Positions 1 to 11,898 of a DNA stretch of 64,000 bases are shown here, one piece after another. Position 1 is the stretch's first letter, and every line of letters begins with the position of its first letter. The DNA is from Aurelia coerulea (taxonomy: Eukaryota; Cnidaria; Scyphozoa; Semaeostomeae; Ulmaridae): positions 11,791,001 through 11,855,000 of the forward strand of contig CM076948.1 in assembly GCA_039566865.1 (NCBI GenBank). The letters run 5' to 3'. A program made the translations under genes and the position numbers. The notes below the pieces were generated by a model that made no database searches, was not told the DNA's origin, and saw only the letters and a list, made by a program, of their open reading frames with translations.

Positions 1-256
1 GTTAGACGGAATATTGGGGCATTTACGAAACCACGACAGCAGCTACCATGATAAACAAACAGAGGCGTACTGGCAGAAAATACCCAGGGTTGCTACCTTC
101 ACAAGGGGCCTGCAATTCTCGGGGTGCCATCGCCCCTTGAACAGCGGCATGGCTACTGAAAATTAATTAGGGGTATGAAATTACAATTCTGTTGGTAATA
201 CAAAATTCGAAGATTGATGCCTGTCTTTATTGCCCGTCTCAATAATCATTCAGCTA

Positions 257-590
257 CCGGGTGTCCCAAAAAAGTATACAGATTTGGTTGACTCCAGTGA
301 TGTGAATTTAGCTTTAATCAATGGCTAATCACTCTCAAAATGTTCCTGGATAGTTAACTTGAACATAGATACCTCATTTGTCTGATTTCAATTGTCGTCA
401 CAATACGGGTTTCATGGGTGATTGAAGTTGGCCATTCCTGATGAACAATCTTGAAAGTAGTACCGGGTGTCCCAAAAAAAGTATACGGATTTGGTTGACT
501 CAAGCGATGTGAATTTAGCTTCAATCAATGTCTCATCATTCCAAAAATGTCGAGCGATAGGTAACTTGAACATAGGTACCTCGTTTGTTG
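257..590 (+). repeat. Two direct copies of a TA-flanked transposon end
   Basis: A sequence beginning CCGGGTGTCCCAAAAAA occurs at 257 and again at 463, each preceded by TA. The two copies run in the same direction and match for about 125 bp. The end resembles the CCGGGTGTCTC end of the MITE at 3370 and suggests the Tc1/mariner group, whose target duplication is TA. No matching inverted end follows, so these are solo or truncated ends, not a complete element. Confidence 0.6.
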
Positions 591-734
591 GTATTTGTTT
601 GTTGGTAACGTGCTAAGGGATTTATCCAGGAAGCTTTGTTTTCTCTACAGAAATTTCAACTTGTCATTTATTTTTCCGAGCATTTTAGTTGCCACTAACT
701 CACTCCCAGAGAGATTTTCATCTGGAACACATAT

Positions 735-1065
735 GAGGTATATGACCATTGAGTGTTGTCTAATTTCTATTTCGTCCTTCCTAATGTTCAGCTTTTTCAG
801 GTTTTTGCATTTTTTCGTCGGGAAAGAATAAATTTGGTTATGTCTTCGCCAAAGTGAATGCTAAGCTTGCTTTCCACAAACCAATTGTAGACAGAGTTAA
901 AGTTTCTGTTCCAGTTGGTCTCTATGTGCTCAATATCTTCAAAGATTAAGCAGGAATCATCTGCGTACAGAAGCAGGTCACAGTCGACAGCTCGTGTCAT
1001 ATTCTTATTATTATTCATATTATTCACATCAAAGAGGAATATGAGTGGACCAAGAAATGACCCCT
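735..1065 (-). pseudogene. LINE reverse transcriptase fragment (YADD box)
   Basis: Read on the minus strand, 1065 to about 797 encodes GSFLGPLIFLF followed by LLLYADDSCLIF. These are the RT motif before the catalytic loop and the YADD catalytic box of jockey/CR1-type non-LTR retrotransposons. A frameshift near 797 moves the continuation (LNIRKDEIEI...) to another frame, ending about 735. Only about 110 residues of a palm domain normally several times longer remain. Upstream of GSF the frame is closed by a stop. It is a dead relic with no endonuclease and no 3' end. The family call rests on the RT motifs; the exact clade is not determined. Confidence 0.75.
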
Positions 1066-2632
<1,567 letters not shown>

Positions 2633-2899
2633 TTTCTGTCTGCTTCTCTGCTGACAGCCTCGCTTGACAGGAAACAAGAACAATTAGGCCGTTTAAATTT
2701 GAAAAAACATTAGCTTTGAGCTTAGATTGCTGCACGGAAAAGCTGACAGAAACAACGATACAAATGCATGTATGATTTATGTATACATTTTATGAAACAA
2801 TAAATAATCTTCTTTCCTAGGTAGAGGAGCTTTCGATGGATAGAGGAGCTTTCTCCTCGATTATCATATCTTCTGGGAGAGCTCACATGTAAGATTTAA

Positions 2900-3241
2900 C
2901 CCGGGGGGGGGAGGGTAACTTCAATAGGCGAATGCTGGGGGTGTGCCATTTTGAATTGTAATATCATACCCTAAAATTTATGAATTTTTCAAAAACCATA
3001 CCCCAAAATTTACGGGCCATTCAAACTAGATACCCTAAAATTGTGACCAAAATTCGAAATTCTAACCAAGTATCTGAAATTAGATCAAATTCAATACCCT
3101 GAAGCGTTTTTCTTCCAAACTGACACCCCGAAATTTATGTTCATTTGTGACTTTACCAAAAATGATACCTAAAATATATTTTCAGCCCAAAAAATGGCAC
3201 ATCCCGCACTGGTACATATGGTAGTGACCCCCCCCCCCGGG
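2900..3241. mobile_element. hAT-like MITE with C/G-run ends, 8-bp target duplication
   Basis: The element starts CCCGGGGGGGGG and ends CCCCCCCCCCCGGG. It is flanked by identical octamers AGATTTAA at 2892-2899 and 3242-3249. An 8-bp duplication is the hallmark of the hAT superfamily. The 342-bp body carries several degenerate repeats of a phrase like CATACCCCAAAATTTA and no reading frame, so it is non-autonomous. Confidence 0.75.
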
Positions 3242-3369
3242 AGATTTAAATCCATACAATCCATCTCGTTCCTCTTTGCACTTGTAAATAGTATCAATGT
3301 TCTGTAGAAGTTTATCAATTTTCTGTAATATTATCTTGTATCGTTTTAGTTTAGTTATTTGTGTGTATA

Positions 3370-4161
3370 CCGGGTGTCTCAGAAAAAAGTACCCCCTTTT
3401 GACTGGAAATAGGAACCAAGCAATAAGATATCATTGCTCCCCGACTTCGCAACTAAATCTAACAATGTTCAACTTAGATGCACGTACCTTGCATTTAGAA
3501 ATCGTCCACCAAACACCGGAGATACAGATTCGCAAAGTCAAAATTTACAGTGCACCCAAAACCAGAGGTTTTGAAAAAGGGCCTAGTCATGATGTGTATC
3601 GTGGACATTTTCCAAAGTACCTGTAGACTTTAAGTTTCCGTGTTTTGCTTTTGAAAAGAATAAAAGATGCATGGACATGGCCCTGATTAAACAAATACAG
3701 TAAAAATTTGGTAAGAATGATAAAGTCGTGCCACATCTCCAAAATAAGCGTGCAAGTGCTCCTTTTCCTCTTCTTTAATACAAAACACTTGGGATCGAAT
3801 GCAATGCAAGGACCGTTTCTTCAAAAGAAAAGTCACTTTAAGAACAATTGAATTAATTCAAGGTATAAATCTTTTCAAAAATAAAAAGTAAAGGTCAAAG
3901 TCGAAAATTCGTTTGCAAAATGCCTGTTTGTTGTCAAATTGTGGCTAGGCCATTTCTCAAAACCTCTGGTTTCAGGTGCACTCCAAATTTTGACCTTGGG
4001 AGCTCATATCTCCGGTGTTTGGTGATCGATTTCCAAATGCAAGGTATGTGCTTTTAAGTTGAAGACCAACAAATGTAGCCTTGAATTCAAAAAGTTCCGA
4101 AATATTATCGCTTTGTTGACTTGTTAAGTCAAAAGGGGGTACTTTTTTCTGAGACACCCGG
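3370..4161 (+). mobile_element. Foldback MITE family A, copy 1
   Basis: The ends are CCGGGTGTCTCAGAAAAAAG and its complement, flanked by TA (3368-3369 and 4162-4163). The terminal inverted repeats extend about 215 bp, so the single strand could fold on itself. The element is 792 bp and has no coding capacity. Two more copies are at 22393 (inverted) and 28502 (same orientation). TA flanks suggest mobilisation by a Tc1/mariner-type transposase not encoded here. Confidence 0.9.
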
Positions 4162-4263
4162 TAGTAAATAATAATAATATGAAACTAAACTGAGCTGAAC
4201 CAGTCAAAGTGCCGTAAATCTATATACAGGGCGTCCCCAAAAACTCCCGCGTTGTCGTTAAAA

Positions 4264-4543
4264 AATCACCAAACATTATATTATTACGAATAGCATTTAT
4301 AAACTGCTTCGTCAATTGTCCTATTGTCTTTAAAGGGGATAAAATATTTTTTCTCATTACTCAAAGAAAATAAAAAGACAAGCTGAGAAAACCTTTCTTT
4401 TGCAATCACCAAACATTATATTATTACGAATAGCATTTATAAACTGCTTCGGCAATTGTCCTATTGTCTTTAAAGGTGATAAAATATTTTTTCTCATTAC
4501 TCAAAGAAAATAAAAAGACAAGCTGAGAAAACCTTTCTTTTGC
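4264..4543 (+). repeat. 140-bp tandem duplication
   Basis: Two adjacent 140-bp units (4264-4403 and 4404-4543) differ at about two positions, indicating a recent duplication. Just upstream, near 4226, is a solo transposon-like end (CAGGGCGTCCCCAAAAAC) preceded by TA, with no partner visible. Confidence 0.9.
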
Positions 4544-5710
4544 AATTATACTCATTAAGCAACATAGTAAATCTTCCTAAGAGATAGCATTTTGAAATAT
4601 TTACTCATCGTTCAATACTCAGACGATGCTGCACATTTCCTGATGACCTTCATGGCCAATTTTAAAGCTTAATGTACGCAAAGAAATTAACGTGATAGTC
4701 AGCGGTGTTCTGCACTATGTTTCATAGACAGGCAGCTCTAAAATGATCCACATTTACTTATGCTTAAAATCAATCAAAGAGGTAAAGCATAGATCTAATG
4801 TATGTTTCTGTAGTTTTGAAGGGTAACGATATAAAAATGTGATGAGCAAAGCCTGACATATGGCTAGTTCTTGACAACCTTTGGGATTGCATAAAGAAAA
4901 ATTGGTCAATCAGTATTCCCCGATTCGGCTCAAGAAAGGAATAAATATCAATGTCAAAGTATTTGGCGTTGAGAGGAGAGCGCTGTGCAAAACTAACCTT
5001 TCATTCTCTTCAGGTGAGCTAGGTTTTGGAGGAGTTTCTTCGAACTGCGAGGCCTATAAAAGATGCAGGTTGGATGAATATGAATGCGCAACACAGCTGT
5101 TAAAATGGCAGAGAAGCACTCGTCATTTGGTCTGACAAGGCTTGAACCAAAGATCACAAAACCGGTCCAGTGAAAAGCGCGTATCCAAAAATCTGTGCTG
5201 TTATCACGTGAGGTATCGGGCGAATGAAAAAGCTACGCCATATGGTAAGATGTACGTTGGTGAATCTTAAAACGTTTCCGTGGAACCATTTCTGAAAATG
5301 CCCGAAAAAAGACCAAAAATATCGACTAGTTTTGCTCGTTTTGAGCTTGCAACCATGGCAATTAAATCATTTATGCTTTGACAAACTGAAACAAACGGAA
5401 GCAGTTATTATTACATGAATATTTACAGCTACAAATTAAAGGATACGTTTGTCTTAAGTTTGCCTTTCTAGAGGACGGTTCTGGTCAATGCCGTTGTTTC
5501 GTTGTTTCTGTCGCTGTGTAAAATCAATAGCAAATGTTACATGTCTAATAATTTCATAAACAAGGCTGCAAAAATTATGATGCACTATGTTCAGCCACAA
5601 ATGAGAGCATCCAAGGGGCTCATTTTTCCATGGTAATATTTGCGTGCGTTTTAGTAGTAGCATAAACATTGCCAACAAGTGCAAAATAGCATGGATTCCA
5701 AATCTTTAAA
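4544..5710. other. No gene recognised
   Basis: Open frames at 4881-5135 (plus) and 5454-5684 (minus) show no known motif, signal peptide or domain. I see no repeat structure that identifies this stretch. Confidence 0.3.
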
Positions 5711-6165
5711 AGGGTTGGTGTAAACGTCTATGACATATTTCTTTGAACTGGATAACTTGAAAAAAACTTTAGCAGGTTTGTTATAATTCTACCGCAAAAC
5801 TTTTCAGAAGTCTTGAAGAACTTTCTTGAATTATAACGTAGTTTATATTTCAACTCATTTGAGGATGTGACGTCATCAAATTTCTAATTCGTAAACCAGA
5901 AGAGTGAAAAACTATAGCTTGATACCATATACCATGTTCTAAACAATCGTAAACTATGACTTTCTTGAACATCATTCTATGTTCCCTCGAAAAGTTTAGA
6001 AATCATAACGGTTTTAAGTATACTTTTCAAAACATTCTTGAATTTTACAAAGATGAAGAAGAACAATCTAATTCTGAAGATGTTGAGGATTTCAGAAAGA
6101 AAAGTAGCTAAAATGCCTTTCCAGCTATTGAATTCAAAGAAATGTCATAGAATTTACACCAAAGG
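5711..6165. mobile_element. Foldback MITE, about 455 bp
   Basis: The left end TTGGTGTAAACGTCTATGAC at about 5715 is mirrored by TGTCATAGAATTTACACCAA at about 6143-6162. The inverted similarity runs about 45 bp, and further weakly inverted AACTTTCTTGAATT-type phrases lie inside. No reading frame is present. The target duplication is not clear, so no superfamily is assigned. Confidence 0.6.
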
Positions 6166-8300
6166 GTTTCGAACACATGCTTTGCAAAATATAGTCACCA
6201 TGAGCAATTAAAGGCAGTTTGTCACGCATCTGATTGGGTGAAAAGGACAATGCAAGGAATAAGACATTTGAATAGCTGGTGATCCTACTGACTTTCTACG
6301 GACGTAGAAAGTGACAACGACCAGCCTCCCATCATTCCAAGTGCACAGATTCACAAAGACATCTGTTGTGTTGAGCTCTAACTTTATTGCAGCCATTCAG
6401 AAGTGTGACAGATCACGAAGTACATACACATCAAGCAGTAGATACCTCATACGTCGTGAAATGAGACAAAGCGGCTTTTCTTTCGCTGTCCCTTACTGAT
6501 CGGTCATCTAACAAGAGGAATTGAATTTATTGTAATGAGAATTGAAAAATAAATTCAGTGAAAAAGTCTTCATGGAATGCTTCTCTAGTTCTAGGACCCA
6601 ACGACTTTCTTGCAGGGAAAACACCTAAAGCCAACAGAAAGATTTGTCTTCGGTCTTTTAAAAAATCCCTCTCCTGCAAAAACTAGGATCTCCCGAATGA
6701 GCTAAGGACCAACTAGTTTCTCATTGAAAGGATAGTGTAATGTGCTTCAAAATAATTCACTGTTTCTCTTGCAGGATTTAATAGTTTTCTCCCTTGATAC
6801 ATGCTAGGACTTAACAGTTTCTTTCCATTGATTACAGTGTCAAATGCTGCATGTGTGAATCTATTACGATGAGTCCGTTATTTAAAGCTATTTGGAAATT
6901 CCGTACCGAAAAGCATTCTTACCAAGTATCTTGACATTTGGAATCATGTGTATAACAAATAGCCGATAATCAGGTTCATTTTTCGTCAGTGGATTCAACC
7001 TCAGGTCAATCTCCTGCAAATGAAATGGTCATAACAGCATTGTCGCAAAGTATATGAGTCCCCTTATTCGCAACAAGAAATGATGGCTTAATATACTATC
7101 TCCTTGTTTCAAGGGTTCACTGACTTCAATAAGAGGTAAAATATGAACTTCTTGTAACTACAAAATCAGATTGATACTGGAAGTGAAGAAGTTCAAAGGC
7201 CGTTCAATAGAATACACCGTGTCTCTAGAATTAAACTAGACCTTGACATAATAACACAGAAGGAAACTTTTATAAATCATGCGAGCATCAAATTCTAGTT
7301 ATTTTGTTAAGCCGTAACATTTTGGTCCGCCAGACATAAGCAACAGCTTTCCGTAAAAACGTGTATTTGATAAAAGTAGGCAAAAAGGTAGTAGATAGTT
7401 GCCATAATTAAAAAAACCGTGCTCGGTAATTCAAGTTATACCACTGATTTACAAATTGAAAAGTTTCCTGTCCTGCTTGGATACAGTTTTGTAAATATCA
7501 AGGTTTTGTTTCCTTATTTTAATTCGATCTTTATATCGAGCTATACATATACATATATACACAGATACAACTAATCTAAATCGAATCTACTAGCAAATGA
7601 AAAAAGGAACAACTAAGGAACTAAGCAATGCTGCGTTGGAGAAACAAACTTTTCTGTATCAAAAGACAATAAATTTGAGGTCAAATTCTTAGGGTATGTT
7701 TACAAGGAGAGGGAGTCCAGCGGCTCCCTTCATTTATAATCCGAGGGCTAGGATCATCCTACTACAACGAGTAGATATGTCAAGCCTTCATCAAAGGCTT
7801 TTCACGGTAGGATCATACTAGTATTAGATCGTCGAAGAACAATGGATTCGAACAACTATTGTATAGTTACTTTTCAAGACCGCCTGCATAAGATCTATCG
7901 AAAACAAATCCAACTTTAAGTTCTACTCATAAATAATCCTTAGCCTTTTTAATAGAAGAAAAGTTACTACCAGCACCAGGAGGCCGCTTCAGGAGGGATG
8001 TAGTATATGATTAACAAGGACAGATTTGCAACGAAATAGCATCAGTTGCTCTTTACGCTCGGATCAGTATTCACAGAAAAAAGATATATCTAAACATCTG
8101 CCATGGGCATCCTATTTTTTTAGAAGCGGAGCAGAAATGTTTCAATTACACCAACAAAAAACACGAGAATCGAATTGCCTCCCAATCGGCTTCTGAAACA
8201 AAAAAATGAAATGCCCGAGGCAGATGTTTTAAACCAGTGGCTGAAGGGGGAGCATTGCCAATCGAATGGGCAATTAACGGAATAGTGTTTTCTGGCGTAG
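6166..8300. other. No gene recognised
   Basis: AT-rich sequence with many stops in all frames. The overlapping short open frames at 6208-6499 on both strands have no recognisable domain. No clear repeat boundaries were found. Confidence 0.3.
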
Positions 8301-8587
8301 TTTAGGGCGTAGAAGTTAAATCTGGAAGTTGATCATGCGTACGAGGGGGCATTTCCGAAATATGGAGGGGGGTCGAGGGCGAAACATTCATAATTAGTTG
8401 TATCAATCGATTTTGCAAGGTAAATACCACATAGCGATGTCCAAAGCACTCTGCTTGCAAGTTTAGGCAATGTATTGCTGTGGTATGACATGAAATATGC
8501 ATTCCTGATTTTTGGGGGGTGTGGCGAAAATTGTTTGGCGGAATATAACAACATGGCTATAGATTTACTATCTACACATCGCGAATT

Positions 8588-8714
8588 GTCTTCGTGGTCT
8601 GTTTGGTTTCGGTCATTCTCTCCATCAACCTTATCCCAATTCTCTACTCTAAATCTACATTTTCGCTGACGAAAAATTCGGATATACCAGGACATATCCT
8701 TGGGGTATAGGGGT
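8588..8714 (-). repeat. Dispersed repeat, paralogue of 18478-18745
   Basis: On the minus strand this reads GGACCCCTATACCCCAAGGA, then a TTTCGTCAGCGAAAATGTAG phrase. The same order occurs on the plus strand at 18478-18745, where a 154-bp MITE interrupts it. This copy is the uninterrupted, empty-site version. Confidence 0.8.
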
Positions 8715-9220
8715 CCTATATCTAATTAACAGTTAAGTCATTATTATTATAATTATTAGTATTATTATCAAATTATTCATAGTTGGATTGCAAAATACTA
8801 TAGCTAAATACAATAGTAGCTAATTAATTACAACGTTAAAAAATATATATAATATCGCATAAAAAAGTAGTGGGTAAAATATTTACAAGTTATCAAAGTA
8901 TACAATTTAAAACGGATATTTAAAAATATTTGTCATAAATATCCCAAGTTTGTAATAGAAATGTGATCCTATATCCAATTAACAGTTAAGTCATTATTAT
9001 CATAATTATTAGTATTATTGTCAAATTACTTATCGTTGGATTGCAAAATGCTATAGCTAAATACAATAGCAGCTAATTAATTAAAACGTTAAAAAAATAT
9101 ATAATATCGCATAAAAAAGTAGTGCGTAAAATATTTACAAGTTATCAAAGTATACAATTTAAAACGGATATACAAAAATATTTGTCATAAATAGCCCAAG
9201 TTTGTAATAGGAATGTGATC
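8715..9220 (-). repeat. 253-bp tandem duplication of a LINE 3' tail
   Basis: Two units (8715-8967 and 8968-9220) match closely with a period of 253 bp. Each carries the AT-rich 3' untranslated region and terminal AAT-rich tract (minus strand) of the LINE whose coding end overlaps the second unit at 9185. A related 3' region is at 16895-17100. Confidence 0.8.
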
Positions 9221-9960
9221 ATAAGAAGCCCAAATTAGGGATAGAAATGCGGCATAATTTGCATGAACAATTTTCTCCGTACCAATCTTTATCTTTGTTT
9301 TAAACTGATAAAGGGATTCTGAATTCTGTATCTTTGGTGGCAGCGTTTGCCACAGCTGAGGGACTTCAAATCGGACGCTTTCTGTACCGTTGTTGACTGA
9401 TCTCAACATTGGTTGAAAAAATTCGTTATTGTTTCGCAAATTGTAGTGAATTGTATCTTCACAGAATAATTCCTGCATAAATCAAGGATTTAGGTCATTT
9501 CTATTTTTGTACATCTCGGTCATAAGTATTTGCAAATTCCTTGTATGAATAGTAACTGCACAGTCCTTTTGCAATAGCTCACTAAAAGAAGATTCACAGT
9601 CCTTGTATGTAATTCTTTAGACCCTTTCCTGTATTTTATCAATTTCTTGGTTGAGCTGTCTTTTGTGAAACATCCAGATTAAAGGGCAGTATTCAAACTG
9701 ACTTGTAATGAACGCCCTCGTCCAGTTTCTTAATTTGTTCTGACCATGCAAATTTGGCACCTTTGATATAATACCGATTGCTTCCATATCCTTGCAGCAA
9801 AGTTCGCACGCCTTATGCGCCTTTCAAGGCTGCTCCTACATAATGAAGGCAAAGACAGATCAGTAATTTTCTTACTGATTGCAAATTTTTTTCAAGATGT
9901 TGCTTTTCTTGCATCATCAATGGATTCTAACCTATTTTCTCCATAAATAGAGCCAGCATA
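9185..9960 (-). pseudogene. LINE ORF2 C-terminal region
   Basis: The open frame 9185-9478 encodes the extreme C-terminus of a jockey/CR1-type ORF2 (HYNLRNNNEFFQP, then LWQTLPPKIQNSESL). Reading upstream to about 9960 across stops gives FEYCPLIWMFHKRQL and further thumb-domain phrases, so the coding relic is about 250 residues long. The RT palm with its catalytic box is missing. It is 5' truncated, as is usual for LINE copies. The same family recurs at 16895-17815 and, more distantly, at 43450, 58080 and 59967. Confidence 0.8.
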
Positions 9961-10893
9961 TGAATTTGTCTCGTCTAGAGCAACATTTTCACTGGGTGAC
10001 TTTCTTCATCAAGATCACTGAAGGCTGCAGCGTACTCTTGCCTATCTTTCATTGTCTTCCAACAAGCATTCTTTCCTTTTCGAAAAATGGACGAGAAGTG
10101 CCTTTTTCTGTGCATGGGATAGGTTGCATGGCATATGATTAAGGAGCTTTCTTGCTTTACAAGTACCATTGTCGATAAATACTTCCTGATTGTAGATTTT
10201 ATTTGCTGAAAGAATTATTGGAAAATAAATGTCTACTAAAGTCGAATGGGCAACAGATACCGTTTCTTGACTACCGGGTGAGCCAGAAAAAAGTTCCCAC
10301 TTTCGAAAATTCGTAGCACCACAAGTGCTTCATGGATTTGAATGATTCAAATTCTAGTTGAAAGCCAAAAGATCAAAGTATGTTTGCGATTTTTCTCGTC
10401 TTCTTAGAAGCACTGCAAATATAGGTTAAGTCAACTTTACAAAATTTCATGTTTTCAAAATGACTGAAAAAGGGCCTAAAACACTTGATCAAATCGTTAG
10501 GACTCTCCTCGCACAGAACGACACACACGGGCGTTTCACCTCTCTCTAGAGTAATAAGCCAGATTCTCAAACAGATACTAAAGATTTTCAATCCCATGGC
10601 AATAAATGTGCAGACGATATCTCTCATCCATGAGAAATTGCTTTTTACCAGTGGCTTTTTCGCCGTCGTCAACGAGAGCGGCCATGCTTACAGTCGCTCT
10701 CTAAATAACAAGCTATTTTGCTTGTTCTGGGTTGATTTATGAATAAAAGATAAAGGAAAACGTTATAGATAAGGACAAAGTGCATGTTTAACAAGTTGCA
10801 GAAAGTTTATGCTGTCAAAATATTGTATTAAACCAGTTAAATCATCCAGCACGAGGCAATCTAGGCCCGCAGCACGTCTATCTTGAAATCCTG
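9961..10893. other. No gene recognised; solo transposon end near 10276
   Basis: A TA followed by CCGGGTGAGCCAGAAAAAAG at about 10276 resembles a Tc1/mariner-type end, but I find no inverted partner. Open frames at 9960-10169 and 10373-10742 on both strands carry no known motif; the minus-strand one at 10373-10672 merely contains a hydrophobic run. Confidence 0.35.
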
Positions 10894-11715
10894 ATGCCAC
10901 CCAAACGAGTAACTCAAACTCCTAACATGGATGAGGAAACTATCAAGAAGATCATTAACGATGCCGTTGCAAACCTTGTCAGCAAAGACCACATGGATAC
11001 TCTTATCGAGAAATTACAAAATAATATCGAAGAGATGATGAACAGGAAAATTGCTGAAGCAACGGAGCCTCTGAAGCAAGAAATATTGGGGTTCGAGGGG
11101 AAACTAGAAGTATTCCAGGCACATTTATCCGAGTTGGAAACAAGGCTCCATGACACGGAGCAATATAGTAGAAGGTGATGCTTACGTGTATTTGGAGTTC
11201 CACTACCAGCCAATGGCAAAGAATCAAACAGCGACTGTGTTGCCATCGCTAAAAAGGTCTTTGCAGAAATGGAAGTCACCGTTTCTGACGATGGATTCGA
11301 CAGAATTCATCGTATTGGCAAAAAGGAAAAGAATGCAGCTAGAATTGTGGAGCAAGCTCTAATTATGAAGTTCACATCGTGGAAGTACCGCACCGCTGTA
11401 TTTAGAGGTACGAAAAAATTAAAGAACCCAGACAGAACCAAACCATCCAAATTTTCCCATAGTGCTTGACTTCCCTCGTTATTGTACCGTCCAGTTGCTA
11501 TGTGATGGTACAAAGATGATTGAAGTCTACAATATAAAAGGGTTAGACCCACTGCATGGTTGAATAGAAACAAAAATTAAAGAATCAGAAAATTCTATTG
11601 GATCTGACTCGAAGAAGAGCAAAGCTACTCTCAAAGGCCCGATTGATGGTGAAAGACAACGCCGGCGTCGATTATTCGTTCGCAGATGTTAAAGGTAATG
11701 TGTCCATGTAATTAC
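10894..11715 (+). pseudogene. LINE ORF1 (coiled coil and RRM-like) with internal stop
   Basis: Translation begins MPPKRVTQTPNMDEETIKK and continues in one frame to 11469, broken only by TGA at 11176-11178. Residues about 20-90 form a charged heptad-type coiled coil ending LETRLHDTEQYSRR. After the stop comes CLRVFGVP and then DRIHRIGKK, the layout of LINE ORF1 RNA-binding proteins (coiled coil then RRM-like fold). Beyond 11469 the frame shifts, but FADVKGNVSM near 11683-11710 matches the distal part of such proteins. ORF1 normally coats the LINE RNA. No ORF2 follows; a 2.9-kb transposon begins at 11899. Confidence 0.75.
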
Positions 11716-11898
11716 AGCGACTTTGCAATTTTCACGTGATACTTCATGTGATCATCTAACCGATGGCCAGCTATAATATAAGCAGACTGATGACTTACTT
11801 GCGGTTGCGATTCCAGAGCTGAACCCGAATCTCACAGCAGGCAGCCTCGTTGTGAAATTTAAGTTCTAGTTTTGCATGTGATCAGTTAAATTCTACTA

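Noticed and set aside
4226..4262. Complete transposon starting CAGGGCGTCCCC
   Set aside because: Only one end is seen and no inverted partner was found within several kilobases.
10373..10742. Hydrophobic minus-strand frame as a membrane protein
   Set aside because: Short, no signal peptide or family resemblance, and an equally long plus-strand frame overlaps it.
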